Shown one piece after another: positions 48,042 through 57,816 of a stretch of 64,000 nucleotides of DNA (the first letter of the stretch is position 1; each line of letters begins with the position of its first letter). The notes under the pieces are model-generated. The model did not search any database. It saw only the letters and a program-made list of their open reading frames with translations, and was not told the DNA's origin. A program made the translations under genes and the position numbers. Origin of the DNA: Anagrus nilaparvatae (taxonomy: Eukaryota > Arthropoda > Insecta > Hymenoptera > Mymaridae); contig JAKSXM010000132.1 in NCBI GenBank assembly GCA_022575985.1, positions 1,488,001 to 1,552,000 of the forward strand, given 5' to 3'.

Positions 48042-48320
48042 ATGAAAAAAAATTACAAGGAAGGTCAAAAGGGCTTAATTTTAGGTGGTCTCATGAATGA
48101 ACGCCACCAAGATGTACTAAAACGAAAGATTAATTGTACAATTGTCAAAAAAATAATAAATTTTATAGAAAAAATTACACTATTTTCCAGCGAAAGGCTC
48201 TTAATTATTAAAATTTATAATTTACTTCGTAATCACAAATTGACAGCATTTGTAATTCAAAAAGCTAATTTGCCAGCAATGATTTTTTACAATAATGAAT
48301 ATTATATAATATTATTGTAA
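48042..48320 (+). other. Antisense ORF in the last Or intron, unsupported
   Basis: A 92-codon frame opposite the Or gene starts MKKNYKEGQKGLILGG and is K/I/N-rich. I do not recognise it, there are no splice or promoter cues, and composition is that of AT-rich intron. Listed only because of its length. Confidence 0.12.
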
Positions 48321-48364
48321 TTGGTTTTTTATACAATTTCATCTGATTCAGTTAACCAAATAGT

Positions 48365-48570
48365 ATATTTACGGTTCACGTCCAGAAAAGCAAAGAATGG
48401 CCCAAAAGGCACGTAAATTATGATTTGGGACATTCTTTGTTTATGGACAAGGGCCGCGGGCCGTATACAATTTTACATATCTAGGGCAAAAAAGCCTATT
48501 TTCTGCCCTAGGGAGACGGCTTTTTTGCCCTTTATATGTAAAACTATATTTTAGAACACGGGACAAAATA
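48365..48570 (+). repeat. Dispersed hairpin repeat, copy 2, with a second nested hairpin
   Basis: CAAAGAATGGCCCAAA is mirrored by GATTTGGGACATTCTTTG, as in the copy at 6945-7130. A second stem follows: TTTTACATAT-CTAGGGCAAAAAAGCC mirrored by GGCTTTTTTGCCC-TTTATATGTAAAA (48471-48546). It is non-coding and sits in an Or intron. Confidence 0.6.
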
Positions 48571-50514
48571 TAGAGTTCGACTTTTGCATGCTGTCTGCAC
48601 ACACATTTTCTGTAAAATACTTATATTTTCTTCTTTCCTTTCTCTCTCGCTCTCTCTTCAATTTAAATTAATATAACAAATTTATTTTATATATTAAAGA
48701 TACTAACTTTTATAAATGAAGCAAGATGAAATTCTATTAAAGGGCCTCCAGTAATAACTAATGGTTTTAATGAACGAATCATCATTATTATAATAGTCTT
48801 CTTTGTGGATTTATCTAGGAAATGAAAATCAACATTATACAGTTCTTTTCCAAATTCTTCGCTCTAGATTTATTAATAAAAATTTATTAAATTTAAAAAA
48901 ACGCATGATAACCAACTTTTTCATATTTTAGTTTCCAAATACCTTAATCAGTACTCGGTTTCCAACCAAGCAAAGTGTAAATAATTCAAATAAAATAAAA
49001 ATTAAATAAAACAAAGCACTAATTGCTCTTGTATTTTTAACACCAAGTATTGATATATAAAAACACTGAGACTAATTAAAAATACACTCGTTCCATATTG
49101 GGCAACCATCGGAAGCTTAAACATTTTATTAACGCTTTCTCCAATGCTACAAAATGTTATTTATTTTAAATTAATAAAATATTGTTTTAAAAATATGACT
49201 TACTCATAAATTGTCTGATGTTCCTCTATAATTTCACCAAATTGTTTCTTTTGTTCATTGCCGAATTCTACCGATCCTTTCAAAGTACGTAAATCTTCAA
49301 TGACCATGTTTAGATGATTTGTTAACATTTCAAATTGATTTTCAATTTTTATGATCAATCCCAAAAACATGCAGTCATAAGCGCATGTATTAAAGCAGGT
49401 ATACAAAATTAAGATACTTTGAAAAGAATAAAAGTACCAATAATTATGCTCATTTAATTCAATAAATGTATACATTTGAAGGGGCAATGGCCGATTTAGT
49501 TTGTTGTAAAATAGAGGTGGTAGAGTATATGCTAACCATATATGACCAACAAAGATTGATAAAACAATAGTAAATCGTATAAAAAATAAATAATAATAAA
49601 TAATAATACAATTTATAGATATATTTTTCAGGCAAATGCTTCAATTTATATACGATCAGTGCTTTGCGGCAATTTTCGTATGCAAATTTCGTATTTTTTT
49701 TATCATCCCTTAAAAAAATACCTTACCAAACCATTATAGGGGTAAAAATTTTAAATTTATCATCAACTTTTTTTGAAAATATAACAAGATTTTTAAAATT
49801 AATGTAAAAAAATAATTTAAGGGTTCAGTATACATTGGAGAATCAACAACAAAATTATTTTTGTATAGTTTTCTTTATCTCCAGACTTTATTACATTAAA
49901 TTATAAAAAATGGTGCCAAAGTAAAACAAAGTAAGCAAGACACTAAGTTACAAATATTTATATCCTGAATACAAATTTAAATCATTATTACATCAAGGAA
50001 TTAATATGGACATTTATACATTTTTTAATGTGCATTAAATAGTAAAAAAAATTGTAAATCTAATATGAGTTTTTCAACAAACGCTCTCTTAATTTTAAAT
50101 ACATAAATTCATTTTGATAAAGTAATTATAGAAAAATTGAAATTACCTTATTATTATTTCCCATTTAGCTTCCAAATCGACACCAACTTTATTTTTATGA
50201 TAAACAAGCAAATATTTTTCTTGCAAAATTAACAATTCTTCTCTGCAGAACGCTAATGTAATTAATTTAATACAAATCATATAAGCCGAAACTGTCATGT
50301 ACATAATTTCATTAATTTTTTCAAGTTTCAACCCAAACGATTTTACAATAATTATAATTTTAATGATTTCACAAGTTGTACAAATTAATAATAAAAATAA
50401 ATAGAAAAAGCTATAAAATTTATGTAAGTTCATTTTTAATTTTGGAACCAAATCGAGAGGAGTCCAAAGGCCAAATATGTACATTATTTTAAAAGGTAAT
50501 TTCAAAATTTTCAT

Positions 50515-51120
50515 TTTGACTTTAAGTACACTTTGTAATCAAAAAAAGACTAAGCTCGCTCGGACAGAAGCACAACTAGCTTATGATAAAAAAAAATTAA
50601 AACTCTTTCTCTTTAATGCGAGGGATATATTTTTATAAAAATTACATATGTTAGTTTAAATGTCGATTTATTATAAATTATATAGGAGAATTCTCAGATT
50701 TTATTAATATTCTTAGAGCAACTAACTTCATATTGCCGCATACGACGCTATTTAAAATCGTTTAATTATAGTTCTGGATTAAGGCAGGTGGCTTATGACT
50801 TTGAATTCAAGTTAAGCCACGAATATACCCACGTGAAATAAATCTATACAATTTGTATAAAATTGTATAAAATTTTCAAAGTATATAATTAAAATTTGTA
50901 TACGATTTGTATAATTAAAATTTGTAAAGTAACTTTGTCTCATATAAATTAATATTATTTTTACATTTCTTAAAAATTAAAGCTAGAAACATCTCTTCGA
51001 TTAATGTTTAGCCGGAAAAGGTTAGAAAGAAAGAAGAAGTATTTAGAAATAGAAAAAGATGCTTCTGATGCATTAAAGATCCAAGATTTTGAACAATGAA
51101 ATTGGAGGTTTTTTAGAAGC
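50515..51120. other. Upstream region of the odorant receptor
   Basis: This holds the presumed Or promoter. Part of it (about 50660-50775) resembles 57185-57305, and the following TTAAGGCAGGTGGCTTATGA (50791) resembles an end of the TTAA-flanked element at 57817-58900. Between 50840 and 50940 AAATTGTATA-type words repeat. No gene is seen. Confidence 0.4.
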
Positions 51121-51241
51121 TAAAAAAAAAGGACTTATCCAGCATTTTTTTTTCTTTGATATTGATAGTTAATTCGTCCTCTAAATGCCTGTCGGGCTTG
51201 CTTAATCGATCTGTAAAATAAAATAATAAACTTATGGAAAG

Positions 51242-51389
51242 GTCTCAATCCACGCTCAACCTCTTTTGTTTAAGCGTGGATTTAGCCAAAAAGGTTTAAT
51301 TTGACTCAATCCACGCTTAAAAAAAAAATAATTAACCTCAAATAAAATTTATTTTAATAAAAAATATAATTTTTTTGCAGTTTCAGTGC

Positions 51390-51427
<38 letters not shown>

Positions 51428-51524
51428 TGCAAATAAATATTTGTTGTGCATAATATTTAAATTTAAGTGTTTTCAGATAAATATTGTAATTTCAAAAAAT
51501 TTTAGCATTAGGCGTGGATGGAGA
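51242..51524. repeat. Small inverted unit with CTCAATCCACGC ends
   Basis: TCTCAATCCACGCT (51242) is mirrored by GCGTGGATGGAGA (51511-51523), and a tight internal stem AATCCACGCT...AGCGTGGATT lies at 51247-51282. A second CTCAATCCACGCTT follows at 51305. MITE-like and non-coding. Confidence 0.45.
51393..51423. repeat. Poly-A tract of 31 bases
   Basis: An uninterrupted run of A. It could be a retroposon tail or a simple repeat; no body was found next to it. Confidence 0.9.
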
Positions 51525-52813
51525 TCTTTCGAATAATTAATTCTTAAATTTTCTAATCTTTAAAAATTGTTAATTTCTTAAATTCTAAATTAAATTATAT
51601 TTTTATTCAATAGAAACCTTTATTAATTTTTTGGTTATTTGACCAGAAAATCTATTTAACCAGAAACAGTTGAAAATTTTCTGGACAAATAGACCTGGCC
51701 TTACAAAAATAAGATGTTTGATGTGTCAAAAAAAAATTAATAATATTTTTCTTTGATTGAAGTTAAAAGCTCAAAAATATTTGTTTGTTTACATAATTAC
51801 ATTTACTTAAAAAATGAATACAAAATAACATAGCGTCTTAAATTAGTTTAGCAACTAATTAACCAAATTTATTTACACGAAATCAATCGACATCAAGTTC
51901 CTAATTATTTTTTTGTACGTTGTATATTAGTAACATTAAACAGCGATATAAAAATTAATTAAATTTTAAGTAAATAAAGCAAATAAAAAATTATCAAGAA
52001 AAATATTAAATTAAGGACCAAAAATTTTCAGCAGTATCGGGCAATTGAATTCAGTATTTGGGAAAAACTAACCTGTTTGATGCCTAAAAGTGCAAAGAGT
52101 TTTTGTAGCGTACAATCAATTGTTTTTTAACTAATAAAATTACCCTTAATGGTCAATAATCTCAAATAATCATTTAAATTTTATATTTTTTTTTTATGAT
52201 AAAAAAATTAACTTTTGAAATTTTATTATTAAATTATTTTACAGGATCAAATAATAAAAGTGACTTTAGATCATTAGGCTTATAAGTTTATTATTTTATT
52301 TTACGGATCAAGTGAGCAGGCCCGGTAGGCATTTAAAGGACGAAATAATTATCAATATCAAAGAAAAAAAAAAGATGGATGTGTCCTTTTTTAAGTATTG
52401 AGCGAAAATCGCGTGGTAATGCATGTCTATAAGTAGTCACTTAGGTTTTTTTCACAATATTGGTTTTTATATATGGGTTAATATTTGTGAACTGTATATG
52501 ACTTTGCATGGTCGGGTCTCAAAATGTACTCCAAAGTATGTTTAATCGAAAGCATATATAAAAAAAATAATTTTCCCCAATTTTTAGCTTTTTAGATTCA
52601 ATCCTCTATTTTTTACAGCGATGTTAGTTTTTTTCAATTTTTTTAAATTTTTAATTTTTGAGAAATTTATGTTGATTAATTTTTCTCGCAAACGAGCACT
52701 TTACAATGAAATTTTTTTTCTTTATAGTACCACATAGGAAATTTCCCGTAGAATTCGATTTTGGGGTCCAAATTTTTTTTTGAACTGCACATGCGCGAGA
52801 AAATCAACTTACT

Positions 52814-52915
52814 TGCCTTGCCTTTTCTAGATTATATGCCTCAGCTGCAGACAGCTCAATTTTCATCCTGATGGTCTCAAATTGTATGTTAACATGGAAC
52901 ATGTTCATTGGAAGG
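52814..52915 (-). CDS. Candidate minus-strand exon, unidentified
   Basis: On the minus strand an ATG near 52910 opens MNMFHVNIQFETIRMKIELS then AAEAYNLEKARQ and runs straight into a perfect donor, CAA|GTAAGT (phase 0). The peptide has coiled-coil-like character. No matching downstream exon in phase 0 was found; the next acceptor (51212) would need phase 1. The 5' side is bounded by the G-rich minisatellite. Weakly supported. Confidence 0.22.
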
Positions 52916-52940
52916 GTATTTGAAAAAGTCCGGCTCGGCA

Positions 52941-53156
52941 GGGGGGGGGGTGAAAAAGTGACGCTTTTAGGGGGGGGGGTCAAAAATTGACGCTTTTAGG
53001 GGGGTGGTCAAAAATTGACGTTTTTAGGGGGGGGTCAAAAATTGACGCTTTTAGGGGGGGGGGTCAAAAATTGACGTTTTTAGGGGGGGGGGGGTCAAAA
53101 ATTGACGCTTTTAGGGGGGGGGGTCAAAAATTGACGTTTTTAGGGGGGGGGTCAAA
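52941..53156 (+). repeat. G-rich minisatellite, about 28-bp unit, seven copies
   Basis: Units of the form TCAAAAATTGACGCTTTTAG followed by 8-12 G recur about seven times with variable G-run length. GCTTTT and GTTTTT variants alternate. The ORF that reads through it (MTLLGGWSKIDVFRGG) is a repeat artefact. Confidence 0.9.
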
Positions 53157-53177
53157 TGGACTTAGAATATTTTCGAT

Positions 53178-53650
53178 TCAGGGACTTTTGGTGCAGAAGT
53201 ACCTAGGGACCTATGGTGCAGAAGTACCTAGGGACCTTTGGTGCAGAAGTACCTAGGGACTATTGGTGCAGAAGTCCCTAAAGACCTTTGGTGCAGAAGT
53301 ACCTAGGAACCTTTGGTGCAGAAGTACCTAGGGAGCATTGGTGCAGAAGTACCTAGGGACTATTGGTGCAGAAGTCCCTAAAGACCTTTGGTGCAGAAGT
53401 ACCTAGGAACCTTTGGTGCAGAAGTCCCTAAAGACCTTTGGTGCAGAAGTACCTAGGGAGCATTGGTGCAGAAGTACCTAGGGACCTATGGTGCAGAAGT
53501 CGCTAAAGACCTTTGGTGCAGAAGTACCTAGGAAGTTTTGGTGCAGAAGTACCTAGGGAGCATTGGTGCAGAAGTCCCTAAAGACCTTTGGTGCAGAAGT
53601 ACCTATGGAGTATTGGTGCAGAAGTACCTAGGGACCATTGGTGCAGAATT
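53178..53650 (+). repeat. 25-bp minisatellite, 19 copies
   Basis: GGTGCAGAAGT occurs every 25 bp exactly from about 53190 to 53640. The variable half is mostly ACCTAGGGACCTTT or CCCTAAAGACCTTT. These two forms alternate in blocks, suggesting higher-order units. No frame can persist because 25 is not divisible by three. Confidence 0.95.
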
Positions 53651-53659
53651 TTTAAGAAT

Positions 53660-54000
53660 TCATTATAAAAATTAATAAAAAATAAATTCATATTCATATT
53701 ATTTAAAAAACTATAATAATTTGAAAATTTAATTAATTTAGTTCATTTTGATGTCTAAGCAGCATGATTTCTATAATAAAAATCTAAATATAAATATTTG
53801 CATATAAATATTTATATTATGAACACAATAAATACTTTATTATCAATGTTATAAATGAACATGTTCCATGCTCGTTGGTTGTGTAGTTACACAAACCGGT
53901 TATAAATTTTTTTTTTCATATACTTTCAGCATATGAAATCATTTTTTTGGTTAAATTTATTTTAAAAGCACTAAAATTGAAAAATAGCGATTTTTAAAAA
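53660..54000. other. AT-rich stretch, no gene
   Basis: The only notable item is AATGAACATGTTCCATG (53847), the reverse complement of CATGGAACATGTTCATT (52893) on the other side of the minisatellites. Confidence 0.4.
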
Positions 54001-54545
54001 ATCATTTTTCACAAATTTTGAATTTCTCGTCAAGTCACGTGACCAAATGATAATCTGACTGAAAATTCGGATTCAGCGGAAAATTTTACATAAGGATACT
54101 AATTTTCGTCTAATTTCATTAAATATTTTCTATGATATCCCATTTTAAAGATAAAGATTAAAATTGACTTTTTTTAAAAAACCCTGAAAATGGGACTCTG
54201 ACTTTAATTATCATATCTGCTAAACAAATAATTATAAAAAGACGAGTAAAAATTTTTTGGAAACTAAGGGCTAGTAAAAAATTTTTGAGGCCTATAGAAC
54301 TCGTTTCTTTTAAAAATTAGAATTTTGGCAGCAATTTCAAAATTGTTCATTTTTGGATAAGAATAGGGATTTGGTTTATTGACTATCGCCATGAGAGAAT
54401 TAACAACAAATAAATGTGATGTACGGTAAATAAATGTTAAAGCGTATACCGAAAAAATGAGACCAATTAGAAGTATTTTGGTTAGCTGGCGAGGTTGCAG
54501 CTTTGTATTAAAGATTATGAAAAAAATCCTATTATAACCTTAAAC
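54000..54545. repeat. Half-copy of the 20.1-kb foldback family
   Basis: Shared words with 20105-20842 include GTCACGTGACC-flanking sequence, GGCAGCAATTT(C/A)AAAA, GGATTTGGTTTATTGA, and GACCAATTAGAAG / TGGCGAGGTTG near the end (TTGGCGCGG in the other). Only one arm is present, so it does not fold back. Confidence 0.4.
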
Positions 54546-54720
54546 ATAATAATACAATTATTTTTTATTCAATGGATAAAATGATTGTATATCCTCCAAT
54601 ATTTGCAAAAATAGATTTGAATTTTTATACTTTTGTCGCCAAAGAAATTCACACAAGTACGAATCAATCATGTTTCTATGTGTCCCGCACTCTTTTTTTG
54701 TTCTACCTACCTTTTGTTAA

Positions 54721-55250
54721 ACCTACCCCCCATGCTGTACTCGCACCTACCCCTAGAGTAAGTAAAATTCTGGGGGTCGAGGGGGCAAAGCCCCCCGTGG
54801 GGGTATGGGGGCGAAGCCCCCAATAAAGAAAAAAGCAAATTAAACCTACCCCCAATGCTGTACTCGCACCTACCCCTAGAATAAGTAAAATTCTGGGGGT
54901 CGTGGGGGCAAAGCCCCCCGTGGGGGTATGGGGGCGTAGCCCCCAATAAAGAAAAAAGCAAATTAAACCTACCCCCAATGCTGTACTCGCACCTACCCCT
55001 AGAATAAGTAAAATTCTGGGGGTCGAGGGGGCAAAGCCCCCCGTGGGGGTATGGGGGCGAAGCCCCCAATAAAGAAAAAAGCAATTTAAACCTACCCCCA
55101 ATGCTGTACTCGCACCTACCCCTAGAATAAGTAAAATCTGGGGGCCGAGGGGGCGGAGCCCCCCGTGGGGGTATGGAGGCGATGCCCCCAATTATAAAAA
55201 AAGTAATTTAAACCTTCCCCCAATGCTGTACTCGCACCTACCCCTAGAAT
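54721..55250 (-). repeat. 123-bp GC-rich tandem array, about 4.3 copies
   Basis: ACCTACCCCCAATGCTGTAC starts units at 54721, 54844, 54967, 55090 and 55212 (123, 123, 123, 122 bp). Each unit contains two hairpins, GGGGGCAAAGCCCCC and GGGGGCGAAGCCCCC. The period is divisible by three, so long ORFs (GLRPHTPTGGFAP on the minus strand) appear on both strands, but they are repeat artefacts. The unit's flank matches the TIR element at 9.85-10.29 kb. Confidence 0.92.
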
Positions 55251-55425
55251 AAGCAAAATCCTTAAAATTTTTAACAAATTTTCAAAATTATTAAAAATTT
55301 TTTTAACTAATTTTTTTTTTTTTTTGCATTTTTCCCACCCAAAACTTATTGTTAACTTCATTTTAAGTGTTTTTAAGCAATTTCCAGAAAAAATTTTAGC
55401 GATTTGGTGGGGGGGGGGGAAACGA
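55200..55425 (-). repeat. Second copy of the CCCACCAAATCGC element end
   Basis: This stretch is the reverse complement of 9851-10075, including the poly-T run, CCCACCCAAAACTTATTG and GCGATTTGGTGGGG. It is directly joined to the 123-bp array, which seems to have grown from the element's CTAGGGGTAGGTGCAAGTAC segment. Confidence 0.7.
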
Positions 55426-55449
55426 AGAAGATCCCCGGGGTTTTCGTGC

Positions 55450-56430
55450 TTAGCGATCTTAAAAAGATAAATCAACTACTCATTTTTTCAAAATTCTATC
55501 TCAGAAGTTGCCAATGTGTTGAGTGTAAATATATTGATTTAATTATAAATATTGTAAATATATTCTCTAAAATGTAATCGAATAACCTGAAAATGGGTTC
55601 GTGATCCCGTATTTCATTGAAATACTAAAATACATTGAAGATCCATTATGTTAAAAAATATAATTCAAATATATTGAAGATCCATTTAGACTCAACTAAA
55701 TAAAATAAAAATTGTACATAGGATACATCCAATGTTAGAGACGCCGTTTCCCGTGTCTATTAAACGGGTTTAAATATAAACCGTAAAATTTTAAAACTGA
55801 TACGTTTCAAAATTTTCCATATACGGTAAATTTTGAAATTTGTCCGTTTTGAAAACTCGCCATATACGGCAAATTTAAAAACTTGTTAGTATTTGAATGT
55901 ATGGTTTTTATTAGAAAGGTAAAGGGAATATTTACTTCAATTGAGTTAGTTACGTAAACATATTTGAATTTTAAAAGTCTTTTTTAAGCACTTGTAACTC
56001 GCATTTTTTATTTTTATATTTAAAATTTAAAAACAGTATTCTAGTATATGTATAGGTAAACTCGGCCCCTATCAAAATTTTAAATTTTTCTGGAAAAATT
56101 GATTATTTTGTACATCAAAACAATAAGTTGAATACATCTAGTTTATTTATAGCACCCCTATTGGCACCCCTTGGCACCTCAGGGTGGCTCAAAATTTTGT
56201 CAAAATTAAATAAACTATTCATAATTAAAAAATTAAATACTTAGCTTTTGCAAATTTTAAATAAATCTGCATGGTCTCAAATTTTTCGTTCAAGATTAAA
56301 AATTACTAGAAAAAAAATATTTTTTTTATTTTCACTCCACGGGAGATCAATTACATTTGATAAACCGAAAAAATAGCTAGTAGCAAAAATAAAAAAAATT
56401 TAATTAATCAAAATTCAAGCATATCATCAG
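55450..56430. other. AT-rich stretch, no gene
   Basis: Short direct repeats AATATATTGAAGATCCATT (about 55633 and 55673) and TATACGGTAAATTT/TATACGGCAAATTT (55819, 55864) are present. I see no coding frame or RNA. Confidence 0.4.
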
Positions 56431-56435
56431 AATTG

Positions 56436-56660
56436 TAGGCAGGATGAAGATCTTATAACCTAGGCCGCGCTTCTCAAAACTGAAGTTATACCTGAAAAGG
56501 TGGTTCCGGTTTTGAGAGTAATAGGCGCAGGATGTTTAATGGGGGGTGAGTTTAGTCGGTAAACATGTTAAGCATGGAGCCCGACATAATCTAGGGCCCG
56601 GTCCGCAATTCTCACCCAGGCGTATGTAAAAATTACATACACCAGCCCTGCTCGCATGCA
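56436..56660 (-). repeat. GC-rich retroposon-like block
   Basis: This is the most GC-balanced stretch for several kilobases, with sharp edges: GGCCGCGCTTCTCAAAACTG, ATCTAGGGCCCGGTCCGC, GAGCCCGACATAATC. It contains a short stem, GTATGTAAAAATTACATAC. It looks like a LINE 3' UTR or SINE body that I cannot name. There is no open frame. Confidence 0.35.
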
Positions 56661-56769
56661 AAAGAAAAAAAAAAGCATATTCATCATAAAAATTTTTTAT
56701 ATGTTATTTGCCTAAATTGAACCAAACCCAACTTATACTGCGAGCAGTTCAGTAACTTGGGATACTTAC

Positions 56770-57112
56770 TTGTTTCTATCATTGCAGAAAGCATTTAAAC
56801 TGGAAGTAAAATTTTTATATTTTTTCCCGTTATTCTGAATAAGTTATTCAACACATGTTTTTTTTATTAAAAGCGAAAATAATTATCACCTGGATGTAGA
56901 AAGTAGATCAAAAAACACATTACCCATATTAAGTATATTGAGATTGTTTGAGGAATAGAGGAACCAATAACTCGGAAGCTGAATATTTTTCGGCTGATAT
57001 TAAACAGTTTTGTATTCACAATTTTTAATACGAAACGCTTTAAAATCTTAAAGCTTGCGGATTCAAAAAAAAAAAAAATAGATAAAAATAGTTTTACAAA
57101 AACGAAACGCAT
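56770..57112 (-). CDS. Possible secreted-protein start exon plus 30-nt microexon
   Basis: A minus-strand ATG (57112) opens 81 codons beginning MRFVFVKLFLSIFFFFESAS, a signal-peptide-like start though inflated by a poly-T run. Downstream, 56799-56770 is a 30-nt stretch between a strong acceptor (tttttacttccag) and a perfect donor (GTAAGTATC), open only in phase 2. I could not connect the two with a good donor in matching phase. Weak; it may be coincidence. Confidence 0.15.
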
Positions 57113-57816
57113 TTTATTCTAATTTTCAATTATTCAAACAGTCTATTTTGATTTACAATGATGAAATTATATGCTTTAATAGTGTCTCTAACTTAATAGA
57201 CATATAAGAAATCTCATATTTTATTCAAAAGCTTAGAGATTATTATATGTGACATTGTATTGTCGCATTGGGAGCTATTTAAATAAAATCGTTATATTCT
57301 TCTTCTTGACTAATTAGAAAAATGAAAATTTCATAATTGTTATAATTGCAAATATTTTGAGGGTTTTCATTAAATTTGAAGGAAAGTGTCCAAGTTATTT
57401 TTTCTAAATTAAACTGTAAAATAAAGAAAATTTAGTAACATTTTTGGATATTCATTATGACGATTAATGTCAAGAACTGATTTTTAACCTTACTTTTTAA
57501 TTTTTACTCACCAAGTACACTTTAATTTATTCTTACTTAAAAGAAATATATTAGATTTATCAGGATAAAGCAATTGGGTATTTTTAGTAAAAAATAAATA
57601 AGAATAAATTTTAATACAACACATATATTATAAGAGAAATGTACAATTTAAAATCCAAGCTAAAACTAAAAAACAATGACAAATATTATTCTTATAGTGC
57701 TACAAATATATCATCAAGATCAAAATGCAAGCTATGAAATCCATCTCTCGATGCGTCATGAGAGAGCAATTTTAGAAATAAGCGTACAATAGTACAGTCT
57801 AAATATTGGTAATTAA

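Larger units (their letters stand above)
47614..50514 (-). pseudogene. Insect odorant receptor (Or family), five exons, two frame breaks
   Basis: Minus-strand exons are 50514-50147, 49708-49204, 49146-48943, 48863-48708 and 47664-47614, all GT-AG. Together they give about 427 residues, normal for the family. Exon 1 starts MKILKLPFKIMYIFGLWTPL and encodes two hydrophobic helices. Exon 2 carries NCRKALIVYKLK, helix 3, then RPLPLQMYTFIEL and a long loop typical of helix 4-5. The last exons encode SEEFGKELYN, MIRSLKPLVITGGPLIEF and IIKACYTATNVLRGSK, the conserved Or C-terminus (7tm_6). Exons 2 and 3 each need a frame change to keep family similarity, near TTTTTT at about 49575 and AAAAA at about 49010. 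So it is either a pseudogene or carries two homopolymer sequencing errors. Odorant receptors are ligand-gated channels with Orco in olfactory neuron dendrites. Confidence 0.88.
51124..52398. mobile_element. Element with about 110-bp terminal inverted repeats
   Basis: 51128-51238 (GGACTTATCC...CTTTGATATTGATAGTTAATTCGTCC...TGCCTGTCGGGCTTGC...AAAATAAAATAATAAACTTA) is repeated in reverse complement at 52287-52394, with about 85-90 percent identity by eye. The interior holds a poly-A tract and a smaller inverted unit but no transposase. One arm read on the minus strand contains an acceptor and 30 open codons (PDRHLEDELTINIKEKK), so the alternative is an inverted duplication of an exon. Confidence 0.5.

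Noticed and set aside
52893..52909. GGAACATGTTCATT, a match to a p53-type half-site
   Set aside because: A 10-bp palindrome is expected by chance in 64 kb; the inverted copy at 53847 is better explained as flanking repeat.
52987..53256. 89-codon ORF rich in G, K, I and D
   Set aside because: It reads through the G-rich minisatellite into the 25-bp minisatellite; composition is dictated by the repeats.
54703..55191. Long ORFs of 125-162 codons on the minus strand
   Set aside because: They come from a 123-bp GC-rich tandem repeat whose period is divisible by three; the peptide is a pure repeat (GLRPHTPTGGFAP) with no domain.
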